Assembly (NCBI GenBank): GCA_023457895.1
Contig: JAEXAY010000057.1
Coordinates: 1 to 28,757 of the forward strand
Length of the DNA stretch: 28,757 nucleotides
Direction: 5' to 3'
Source of the DNA: Pseudomonadota bacterium
Lineage (GTDB): Bacteria > Pseudomonadota > Alphaproteobacteria > Sphingomonadales > Sphingomonadaceae
Each line of letters begins with the position of its first letter. The first letter of the stretch is position 1. The notes under the pieces are model-generated. The model saw only the letters and a list, made by a program, of their open reading frames with translations. It searched no databases and was not told where the DNA came from. Shown in pieces: positions 1-6,812 of the stretch. The translations under genes and the position numbers were made by a program.

Positions 1-1
1 G

Positions 2-75
2 CTGAACTTGTTTCAGCATCCATAGACCCGGAGCCATCGATAGTACGGGATATATGGACCCTGAAACAAGTTCAG
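2..75. repeat. Inverted repeat, sphingomonad-type palindromic element
   Basis: Two perfect 15-bp inverted arms, CTGAACTTGTTTCAG at 2-16 and its reverse complement at 61-75, are separated by 44 bp. Each arm is itself partly palindromic (CTGAA...TTCAG). The element lies 33 bp beyond the trpG stop codon. It has no U-tract, so it is not a classical terminator, but the folded transcript could protect the 3' end or attenuate read-through into whatever follows trpG outside the window. The 'dispersed repeat' label rests on my memory of similar motifs in sphingomonad genomes. Only the inverted repeat itself is seen here. Confidence 0.7.
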
Positions 76-108
76 GGCGACGGGAAAAAATGAAACATGA
101 CCGGATCA

Positions 109-693
109 TCATACCTGCTCCTTCACCTTCATCCCCGCAATTCGCATGAAATTGGCCAGCATGTCATGGCCATATTCGGTGGCGATGCTTTCCGGGTGGA
201 ACTGGACGCTGTGGATGGGGAGCGAGGCATGGCGGAACCCCATGACCGATCCGTCATCGGCGGTTGCATTGACGATGAGGCTCTCCGGAATATCCTCGAC
301 GATCAGTGAGTGATAGCGCGTCGCGGTGAAAGGTGAGGGGATGCCTTGGAACAGCCCGGTGCCGTCATGGTTCACCGGCGAGGTCTTGCCATGCATCAGT
401 CCGCCGCGCACCACCTTGCCGCCGAAATGCTGGCCGATTGCCTGATGCCCGAGACATACGCCGAGCAGTGGCTTGTTTGCCTTCGCGCAGGCTGCGACCA
501 GATCGAGGCTGATCCCGGCTTCGTTGGGCGTGCAAGGTCCCGGGGAGAGCAGAAAGGCTTTGGCATCCGTCGCCACTGCTTCGGCCGCGGATAGTGCGTC
601 ATTGCGCACCACCTCGACCTCGGCCCCGAGCTCCATCAGATAATGGACGAGGTTCCAGGTGAAGCTGTCATAATTGTCGATAACGAGGATCAT
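109..693 (-). CDS. trpG: Anthranilate synthase component II (glutamine amidotransferase)
   Basis: This is the 194-aa class I glutamine amidotransferase subunit. It hydrolyses glutamine and passes ammonia to TrpE, which makes anthranilate from chorismate, the first committed step of tryptophan synthesis in the cytosol. The N-terminus MILVIDNYDSFTWNLV is typical of TrpG/PabA. The catalytic triad is visible: nucleophile Cys80 in GVCLGHQAIGQ, and His166 and Glu168 in QFHPES. The length is normal for a stand-alone subunit. The start ATG lies 10 bp after the stop of the upstream hydrolase, with no clear Shine-Dalgarno sequence, so translation is probably coupled. It is the last gene of the ppiD-trpE-hydrolase-trpG operon seen here. 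PabA is the alternative name (some bacteria share one subunit), but linkage to trpE favours TrpG. Confidence 0.96.
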   Translation of the reverse strand: MILVIDNYDSFTWNLVHYLMELGAEVEVVRNDALSAAEAVATDAKAFLLSPGPCTPNEAGISLDLVAACAKANKPLLGVCLGHQAIGQHFGGKVVRGGLMHGKTSPVNHDGTGLFQGIPSPFTATRYHSLIVEDIPESLIVNATADDGSVMGFRHASLPIHSVQFHPESIATEYGHDMLANFMRIAGMKVKEQV

Positions 694-703
694 GAGCGGG
701 CAA

Positions 704-1771
704 TCACGGGCTGGGTGTCTGCAACAGCTTGGCCACGTCGGCCTTCCAGAACCTGGCCCATGTATGGGTGCTGTGCCCCTTGGTTTCGGGCGTTGCCGGG
801 ATCAGGATGAAGCGCGCGGCAGGCATCCGCTTCACCTGCTTTTCGGCGATACCAAGATAGGGCGGGTTAATGAAATCATCTTCCGAATTGATCCACAGCA
901 CCGGCATGGTGACGGTGTCTAGTTTGGGTTCCGGATTGTAATTACGCGATGATTCAAGCTGATAGATACGATCGTTGGCATCGTCCTTGAGGCGATTGGG
1001 AAACGCCTTGGCGAGCGCATCTTCGGCTGCTGCACGCGTTGGATATTGGGTTTGAAACGCCAGCGGATTGGCTCCCGCGACGGTCGAAAGCGCGGCGGCG
1101 GTGCGGATTCCGGCGACCGGCTGCACGGTATAGTTGCCGCCATTCCACGCCGGGTCGGCCTTGATCGCATCGACCGACATCTTGCGCCACATGCGGTTCA
1201 ATCCGGCAATCTCGACCGGATTGCAGGCGAAGGGCGCGAGCCGCGCGACATTTTGCGGGTAGGTTTCGCCCCAGACGAAGCTGTGCATGCAGCCCATCGA
1301 GGTGCCGAGGATGAGTTGCAGCTTCCTGATGCCCAGCGTTTCGGTGACAAGCTTGTGCTGGGCGCGGACCATGTCGTCATAGTCATAAGCCGGAAATTTC
1401 ATCCGCATCCCGTCGCTGGGTTTGGACGATTGGCCGTGACCGATATTGTCGGGCAGGATCACAAAATATTTGGTAATGTCGAAAGGCTGGCCGGGGCCAT
1501 AAAGCTCATCGGCGAATTGCGGCTGCATGAACTGCTTGCCGCTCCCGCCGGTGCCGTGTAGCACCATGATCCCATTGTCGATCTCGCCTTTCGCATTGCG
1601 GTGCGGCGTACCCAGCGTGGTGTAGTGGATCCTGAGTTCGGGCAGCGTTTCGCCCGAACCGAAGCGAAAATCCTTGAAAACCGCGTCACGTTCGGTGACG
1701 GGCCATTCCTTTGCCGAGGCCGGACCTGCCATCAGTGCAGCCATCAGTGCCGCCAGTGCCAATTTGCGCAT
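704..1771 (-). CDS. Exported MetX-like alpha/beta hydrolase
   Basis: This 355-aa protein has a signal peptide (about residues 1-20, MRKLALAALMAALMAGPASA) followed by an alpha/beta-hydrolase fold of the homoserine O-acetyltransferase-like family. Visible elements are an oxyanion-side motif LHGTGGSG (about 71-78), the nucleophile elbow GTSMG with Ser158, an acidic residue in SEDDF (Asp298 or Asp299) and the catalytic His333 in GHSTH. The start at 1771 was chosen over an in-frame upstream ATG because AGGAGGG lies 6 nt upstream and the signal peptide begins there. Its periplasmic location argues against a real MetX, which is cytosolic and uses acetyl-CoA. A secreted esterase or amidase-type hydrolase is more likely, substrate unknown. 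It sits 11 bp after trpE and 10 bp before trpG, so it belongs to that operon. Confidence 0.85.
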   Translation of the reverse strand: MRKLALAALMAALMAGPASAKEWPVTERDAVFKDFRFGSGETLPELRIHYTTLGTPHRNAKGEIDNGIMVLHGTGGSGKQFMQPQFADELYGPGQPFDITKYFVILPDNIGHGQSSKPSDGMRMKFPAYDYDDMVRAQHKLVTETLGIRKLQLILGTSMGCMHSFVWGETYPQNVARLAPFACNPVEIAGLNRMWRKMSVDAIKADPAWNGGNYTVQPVAGIRTAAALSTVAGANPLAFQTQYPTRAAAEDALAKAFPNRLKDDANDRIYQLESSRNYNPEPKLDTVTMPVLWINSEDDFINPPYLGIAEKQVKRMPAARFILIPATPETKGHSTHTWARFWKADVAKLLQTPSP

Positions 1772-1777
1772 CTTGTT

Positions 1778-1784
1778 CCCTCCT
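1778..1784 (-). promoter_or_regulatory. Ribosome binding site of the hydrolase, overlapping the trpE stop
   Basis: Read on the minus strand, TAGGAGGG joins the trpE stop codon (TAG) to a near-perfect Shine-Dalgarno sequence, 6 nt before the hydrolase ATG at 1771. This fixes the hydrolase start. It also suggests that ribosomes finishing trpE re-initiate on the hydrolase (inference). Confidence 0.8.
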
Positions 1785-3297
1785 ATTGTCCGTAACCGCT
1801 GTTGCGTGCCTGTAGCACGGCATCGCGCGCCGCGGCGAGCAAAGCGCCAGCCTTCGCCTCGCATTCGCGCTGTTCATAGGCCGGATCACTGTCGGCGACG
1901 ATCCCGGCGCCCGCCTGCACATGCATGGTGCCGTCCTTGACGATTGCGGTGCGCAGGACGATGCAGCTGTCCATGTTTCCGTCGGGAGAGAAATAGCCCA
2001 CGCCGCCAGCATAGGCGCAGCGCGTTTCGCTTTCGAGTTCGGCGATGATCTGACACGCGCGCACCTTGGGGGCGCCGGACACTGTGCCAGCCGGGAAACC
2101 GGCGAACAGCGCATCCACCGCATCCTTGTCCGGCGCGAGCTTTCCGGTCACGTTGGAAACGATATGCATGACATGGCTGTAGCGTTCGACCATGAAGCTG
2201 TCGGTTACCGTAACGCTCCCGGCCGCGGCAACCCGGCCAACATCGTTACGGCCGAGGTCGAGCAGCATCAGATGCTCGGCGCGCTCCTTGGGGTCGGCGA
2301 GCAGGCTTTCGCGGTTGGCTTCATCCTCTTGCGCGGTCTTTCCACGTGGCCGCGTGCCTGCGATCGGCCTGATCGTCACCTCGCCATCGCGCGCGCGGAC
2401 GAGGATTTCAGGGCTCGACCCGATCAGCGCAAAGCCGGGCAGGTCGAGATAATAGAGGAAAGGCGAGGGGTTGACCCGCCTGAGGCTGCGATAGAGGCTG
2501 AGTGGGGGGAGCGGGAAGGGGCAGGTGAAGCGCTGCGCCAGCACGACCTGAAATATGTCTCCGGCGACGATATAATCCTTGGCCGCCGCAACCATCTCGC
2601 CATAGCGGCCGGGAGCGAGCACGGGGCCGAGCTGCATTGCCTCCTGCTCCGGCAATTCGCTTTCCGGCAGCCTGGGAGGCAATCCGGCCGCAAGCCGTGC
2701 TGCGGCGGCTTCGATCCGTTCACCGGCCGCGCTGATCTGCGCGTCTGCGTCGGGCGCCTTGTCGGGCCATACAGGCGCAATCAGGAAAAGCTCGTCCTTC
2801 AGCCGGTCGAATATCAGAATGACGGTCGGCCGCACGAACAGCATGTCGGGCAAGCCGATCGGATTGTCCGCCGGGCGCGGCAGTTTCTCGATAAGGCCGA
2901 TCGATTCATAGGAAAAATAACCGACGAGGCAGGCGAGCGCATTGGGCAATTCGGAGGGAACGTCAATGCGGCAGTCCTGCACCAGCGCCCGCAGCGCGTC
3001 GAGCGCAGGGCTGTCGCAGGGCTCGAACGCATCAGGCTTGGCCGGCCATTGGCGGTTGATTTCGGCGCGGTTACCCTGGGCGCGGAAGAGCAGATCGGGA
3101 GCGAGCCCGAGCAGACTGTAGCGCCCCCGCACCTCGCCGCCTTCGACCGATTCAAGCAGCCAGTCGCCGCGGCCGGGTTCGATCAGCTTGAGCGCCGCCG
3201 ACACGGGCGTATCGGTATCGGCAATCTGCTTTTGCCAGATCAGGGCAGGCTGCCCGGCCGTCAGCGCAAGGCGGGCCGCCGCGATCCCCTCGATCAT
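1783..3297 (-). CDS. trpE: Anthranilate synthase component I
   Basis: This 504-aa chorismate-utilising enzyme makes anthranilate from chorismate and ammonia delivered by TrpG. The N-terminal regulatory region carries the LLES motif (residues 47-50) used for tryptophan feedback binding in TrpE proteins. The C-terminal chorismate-binding domain shows GDIFQVVLAQRF (246-257), PIAGTRPRG (311-319), the LLDLGRNDVGRV stretch (345-356), FPAGTVSGAPK (401-411) and a GGVGYFSPDGNMD segment (431-443). The length is normal for TrpE. Its start codon overlaps the stop of the upstream ppiD-like gene in an ATGA arrangement, which implies translational coupling. PabB or isochorismate synthase is less likely because LLES is present and trpG is nearby. 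Confidence 0.96.
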   Translation of the reverse strand: MIEGIAAARLALTAGQPALIWQKQIADTDTPVSAALKLIEPGRGDWLLESVEGGEVRGRYSLLGLAPDLLFRAQGNRAEINRQWPAKPDAFEPCDSPALDALRALVQDCRIDVPSELPNALACLVGYFSYESIGLIEKLPRPADNPIGLPDMLFVRPTVILIFDRLKDELFLIAPVWPDKAPDADAQISAAGERIEAAAARLAAGLPPRLPESELPEQEAMQLGPVLAPGRYGEMVAAAKDYIVAGDIFQVVLAQRFTCPFPLPPLSLYRSLRRVNPSPFLYYLDLPGFALIGSSPEILVRARDGEVTIRPIAGTRPRGKTAQEDEANRESLLADPKERAEHLMLLDLGRNDVGRVAAAGSVTVTDSFMVERYSHVMHIVSNVTGKLAPDKDAVDALFAGFPAGTVSGAPKVRACQIIAELESETRCAYAGGVGYFSPDGNMDSCIVLRTAIVKDGTMHVQAGAGIVADSDPAYEQRECEAKAGALLAAARDAVLQARNSGYGQ

Positions 3298-5231
3298 TGC
3301 GCCTGCTGGTTGGCGCCGGTGAGTTCGGCCTTGAGCGCCGTGATCGCGTCCCTGTTTTCCTTGACGCTGACCGCCTTGCGCGCCGCCGCCAGGATCTGGT
3401 CGACATACTCCTTGCCCAGCGTCTGGGTCAGCTGGCCCTGAATAGCCGGGATGATGGTGGGATCCTTGGAGGCATCACCGCGCTTCGACTGATCGAGATA
3501 GAGCACCATCCAGCCGAGATTGTTCGGCATCTCGAGCGTCTTGGCGGTGCGCGGCGTCATCGAGAACAGCAGCGTGAGTTCGGGCGGAACACGTCCTTGT
3601 GCCGCAGTGATCTGCGCACGCTTGCTGCCGATGCGCTGAACCGGTTCGGTGCGCGCGCCCTCGGCCTTGATGGCAGCATCGAGCGCCTCCCCCTTGCCCA
3701 CGCGGTCGGCGATCTTGCGTGCCAGTTCGCGGGCCTTGCGCGATCCTTCGGCGCGCTTCCAGTCGTCGCTTACCCGCGTCTGGATGGCATCGAGAGCCGG
3801 AACCGCACCCGGAATGATGCGCGCCGCATCGACAATCGCATATTGCTCATTTTCCTTGATCGTGACGACCTGGGTTTCGCCACTCTTGCTCGCCTGAAAC
3901 GCGCTTTGCGCCATGGTCGCAGCCACGGTGTCGGGCTTGTAACCCGCATCTCCCGGAGCCGTGCCGTTGGCGAGGATGGCGGGCGTGGTGACCACGTTGA
4001 GGCCGTTCTGCTTGGCGATCTCCTCAACCGAAGCGCCGCCGTCGGCGAGGTCCTGCACCTTGTTGAAGAAATCGGCGACGGCTTCCTGCTTCTTGCGCGC
4101 CGACAGTTCCTTTTCGAGCTCGGGGCGGGCTTGCTCCAGCGTCTTTGCGGCGCTGCGCTCAATCTTTTCGAGCTTTACGACCGACCAGCCGAGCGGAACC
4201 TTGATCGGGCCGACCACGGCGCCCTCCGCAGCGGCAAAGCCCGCCTTGGCCACTTCCGCGCTGCTCGCGGCAGCGAGATCATTCTGCGTTTTGGCCGTAA
4301 TCGAACTGGCGGAAAGCCCGATCGACGAGGCAGCTGCCGAAAGCGGTGAACCGGCAGCCTTGGCGGCAAGCGCCTTGGCCTGCGCTTCCTCCGCGACGAT
4401 CACCTGGGCGAACTGGCGCGCCTCCGCGGCTGCGAACTTCGCCTTGTTGTCATTATACGCCTTTTCGATTTCGGCGTCGGTGACCACGGCCGATCCGGCC
4501 GCGTTGGCGGGACCGAAGGTTGCATAGCGGACCACGCGCTGTTCGGGCACGAGATAGCGCGACCGGTTCTTGCTGACATAGTCATTCAGCTGCGCGGTCG
4601 TCGGCGCCGTGGCCGGTGCGTAGAATTGTGATGGAATGAAGGCGGCGAGGCCCGAACGCTCTTCAAGCAGAAGGTCACCATAAGGGCGCACGAAACCGGC
4701 GGGGGCAGGGGTCGCCTGTGCCGCAGGACCAAGCAATTGCTCGATCAGCAATTCGCGCTCGATGCTCGTGCGCAGATCATTTTCCCTGATTCCATTTTGC
4801 TGCAGCAGCTGTTCGAACTTTGCCTGGTTGAACTTGCCATCCACGCCCTGAAACGCCGGGTTCTCCGCGATGCGCGCATCGACCAGCCGCTTGGAAACGC
4901 CGAAGCCCAGTTTGCGCGCATATTCTTCCAGCGTGTAGCTGGCGAGGACATCCTTCAGCACATCGTCGAAATTCTGGGCCATGAAGCTCGCCTGATCGAT
5001 CCCGGGCTGCTGTTGGCGCTGGACCTGGTAGGCGCGGTTCATCGTTTCGCGCAGTTCGGCGACACTCAGCGTCCGGCCACCGACCTTGGCCGCTGATCCA
5101 CCCCCCGCGACACCGCCCAGCTGGCCGCCGATATCGGAGGCGGCAAAGGCAAAGGCGATCAGCCCGAGAAAGGCGAGGCTGATGACGGTACCGAGTTTTG
5201 ACTGGAACAGGCTGCGAAAGAAATTGATCAT
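3294..5231 (-). CDS. ppiD: PpiD/SurA-like membrane-anchored peptidyl-prolyl isomerase
   Basis: This 645-aa periplasmic folding factor is held in the inner membrane by one N-terminal helix (about residues 13-32, hydrophobic from LGTVISLAF). It is followed by a glycine-rich linker (about 34-46), a SurA-type N-terminal chaperone domain (about 48-170) and a parvulin-like (PPIC) region around 265-375, then an alpha-helical C-terminal region. The overall length and order match PpiD, which helps newly exported proteins leave the Sec channel. Whether the parvulin domain is catalytic cannot be judged by eye; PpiD of E. coli is reported to be poorly active. It is the first gene of the trp operon here and overlaps trpE by 4 nt. 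No strong Shine-Dalgarno sequence precedes the ATG at 5231. The 194-bp gap to tpiA must carry its promoter. Confidence 0.88.
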   Translation of the reverse strand: MINFFRSLFQSKLGTVISLAFLGLIAFAFAASDIGGQLGGVAGGGSAAKVGGRTLSVAELRETMNRAYQVQRQQQPGIDQASFMAQNFDDVLKDVLASYTLEEYARKLGFGVSKRLVDARIAENPAFQGVDGKFNQAKFEQLLQQNGIRENDLRTSIERELLIEQLLGPAAQATPAPAGFVRPYGDLLLEERSGLAAFIPSQFYAPATAPTTAQLNDYVSKNRSRYLVPEQRVVRYATFGPANAAGSAVVTDAEIEKAYNDNKAKFAAAEARQFAQVIVAEEAQAKALAAKAAGSPLSAAASSIGLSASSITAKTQNDLAAASSAEVAKAGFAAAEGAVVGPIKVPLGWSVVKLEKIERSAAKTLEQARPELEKELSARKKQEAVADFFNKVQDLADGGASVEEIAKQNGLNVVTTPAILANGTAPGDAGYKPDTVAATMAQSAFQASKSGETQVVTIKENEQYAIVDAARIIPGAVPALDAIQTRVSDDWKRAEGSRKARELARKIADRVGKGEALDAAIKAEGARTEPVQRIGSKRAQITAAQGRVPPELTLLFSMTPRTAKTLEMPNNLGWMVLYLDQSKRGDASKDPTIIPAIQGQLTQTLGKEYVDQILAAARKAVSVKENRDAITALKAELTGANQQAQ

Positions 5232-5425
5232 GACAGGACAGGGTCGCCATTCTGAATGGAAGCGGAGCGGATTTTCAAGGCGGCCGAAACCGCTTGGTTT
5301 GGCTCGCTTTAGGGTTGAGCGGGACGGGCTTCAAGTGTTTCTTCCACGCCGCCCCTTTTCATGGGCAGAGCATCTGTCTAGGAGCGGGCATCTTTTGCAA
5401 TCAGCTTGAAGGACAGGGGCACGCC

Positions 5426-6178
5426 ATGGGTCTGCGCAAATTTGTGGTCGGAAACTGGAAGATGAACGGCGATCGCGCCGCCATCGGCGAAGCGGAGCAG
5501 ATCGCAGCGGCGGCAGCCGGGCACCCCGGCGTCGATGCCGCGCTCTGTCCCCCGGCGACCCTGATTGCGGCGATGGCCGGTGCGGTCGCCCCCATGCGGG
5601 TGGGCGGGCAGGATTGCCATGTCGAGGAGAAGGGAGCCTTCACAGGCAGCGTTTCGGCGCCGATGCTGAAAGACGCCGGTGCGGCATTGACGATTGTCGG
5701 GCATAGCGAGCGGCGGGAAGGTTTTGCCGAAACCGACGAGATCGTCCGCAGCAAGGCCGAAGCCGCTATGAAGGCGGGGCTGGATGTCATCCTGTGCGTC
5801 GGCGAGCCCAGGAATATCCGCGAAGCCGCCGAAGCCGAACCGTTCGTGCTCGATCAGCTCGATGGCTCCCTGCCAGCCTTTGCCGAAGGCCGCAGCCTGG
5901 CGGTCGCCTATGAGCCGATCTGGGCGATCGGCACGGGCCTGACCCCGACCGTGGAAGATGTGCGGGTGATGCATGCAACCATCCGTGGCAAGCTGATGGA
6001 CTTTTATGGTGCCGATGCGGGCGCCGCCGTGCGTATTCTTTATGGTGGATCAGTGACGGGTGACAATGCCTCCGAACTGCTGGCGGTCGAAAATGTCGAT
6101 GGTGCGCTGGTTGGTGGTGCTTCGCTCACTGCCGCCAAATTTGTTCCGATTATCGAAGCGGCCGCGAGCCTCGGCTGA
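5426..6178 (+). CDS. tpiA: Triose-phosphate isomerase
   Basis: This 250-aa TIM barrel interconverts dihydroxyacetone phosphate and glyceraldehyde 3-phosphate. The active site is complete: Asn10 and Lys12 in VVGNWKMNG, His93 in IVGHSERR, and catalytic Glu163 in AYEPIWAIGTG. The phosphate-binding YGGSV and GALVGGASL segments close the barrel. The start at 5426 is chosen because the family begins with this M-x-L-R-K-F-V-V-G-N-W pattern; the reading frame stays open to an upstream ATG at 5294, but that extension resembles no TIM sequence. A purine-rich stretch (GGACAGGGG) precedes the start. It diverges from ppiD and is followed by secG after 108 bp. Confidence 0.97.
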   Translation: MGLRKFVVGNWKMNGDRAAIGEAEQIAAAAAGHPGVDAALCPPATLIAAMAGAVAPMRVGGQDCHVEEKGAFTGSVSAPMLKDAGAALTIVGHSERREGFAETDEIVRSKAEAAMKAGLDVILCVGEPRNIREAAEAEPFVLDQLDGSLPAFAEGRSLAVAYEPIWAIGTGLTPTVEDVRVMHATIRGKLMDFYGADAGAAVRILYGGSVTGDNASELLAVENVDGALVGGASLTAAKFVPIIEAAASLG

Positions 6179-6286
6179 CCGCCGCGGTCGCATCCTGGTC
6201 AACAGATGTTGCAGTCGCGGCGCCGACAAATTATGTGCGGCGCCGATACTGTATTTTCCAAAGAAATTTAGTCAGGCTTCCATTTC

Positions 6287-6727
6287 ATGTTCAAGTTTCT
6301 GCTCGTCGTCCAGGCAATCGTTACGCTGACCCTCATCACGGTCATCCTGATGCAGCGTTCGGAAGGCGGCGGCCTTGGTATTGGCGGTGGCAGCCCCTCT
6401 GGCCTGATGTCGGCGCGCGGCGCGGCCGATTTCCTGACCCGCGCGACTTCCATCCTGGCCGCGCTTTTCATTATCCTGTCGATCGTGCTTGCAGGGCTTG
6501 CCTCGGTCAACCGCAGCGGCGGCGAGATCGATACGTCGCTGGCGAAGGGCGCAGCGCAGACCGCACCGGCGGTTCCGGCGCCCGGTAGTGCAGTTCCGCT
6601 CGAAGGCGCAGCGCCGGCAGCGGCGAACGATCCGCTGGCAGCGGCGGCAGCGGCCAAAGCGGCTGCCGAACAGAAGGGCGCGGCCCAACCCGCTCCGGCG
6701 CAGAACGGCGTTCCGCTGCAGCAATAA
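6287..6727 (+). CDS. secG: Preprotein translocase subunit SecG
   Basis: This 146-aa small subunit of the SecYEG channel has two transmembrane helices (about 2-20 and 54-73). They are separated by the conserved cytosolic loop with MQRSEGGGLGIGGG (22-35), and SGLMSARGAADFLTRAT precedes the second helix. The family core is only about 75 aa. The rest is an Ala/Pro/Gln-rich tail (about 85-146) of low complexity, common in alphaproteobacterial SecG and of no known necessity. The tpiA-secG-pyrG order is a common bacterial arrangement. A weakly matching promoter may lie in the 108-bp gap, which also carries a 10-bp direct repeat (GCGGCGCCGA at 6217-6226 and 6237-6246). Confidence 0.95.
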   Translation: MFKFLLVVQAIVTLTLITVILMQRSEGGGLGIGGGSPSGLMSARGAADFLTRATSILAALFIILSIVLAGLASVNRSGGEIDTSLAKGAAQTAPAVPAPGSAVPLEGAAPAAANDPLAAAAAAKAAAEQKGAAQPAPAQNGVPLQQ

Positions 6728-6751
6728 TTGCAGTCTTGACGTAAAATTTTT

Positions 6752-6781
6752 GAGTGCGAGCGGATTCGACCGCTTGCGCTC
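6752..6781 (+). promoter_or_regulatory. Hairpin in the secG-pyrG gap (possible pyrG leader element)
   Basis: As RNA, GAGUGCGAGCGG (6752-6763) pairs over all 12 positions, two of them G-U, with 6770-6781 around a 6-nt loop. No U-tract follows, so it is not a standard intrinsic terminator. It starts 24 nt after the secG stop and ends 31 nt before the pyrG start. A TTGACG hexamer at 6735-6740 could be a -35 element, but no good -10 follows. Its role (mRNA processing, attenuation or end protection) is unknown. Confidence 0.5.
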
Positions 6782-6812
6782 GCCCTCACTTCTCGACTAG
6801 GCATTTCCTCCC

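Noticed and set aside
704..1771. Calling the hydrolase homoserine O-acetyltransferase (metX)
   Set aside because: The fold is the same, but an N-terminal signal peptide puts it in the periplasm, where acetyl-CoA and homoserine chemistry would not occur.
1921..3441. 506-codon plus-strand frame across trpE
   Set aside because: It is a shadow of trpE on the other strand. The composition is Arg/Gly/Ala-rich without motifs, while the minus strand has the full chorismate-binding signature.
6217..6246. GCGGCGCCGA direct repeat before secG as an operator
   Set aside because: Two 10-bp G+C-rich copies are easy to get by chance in this base composition, and no promoter elements are placed sensibly around them.
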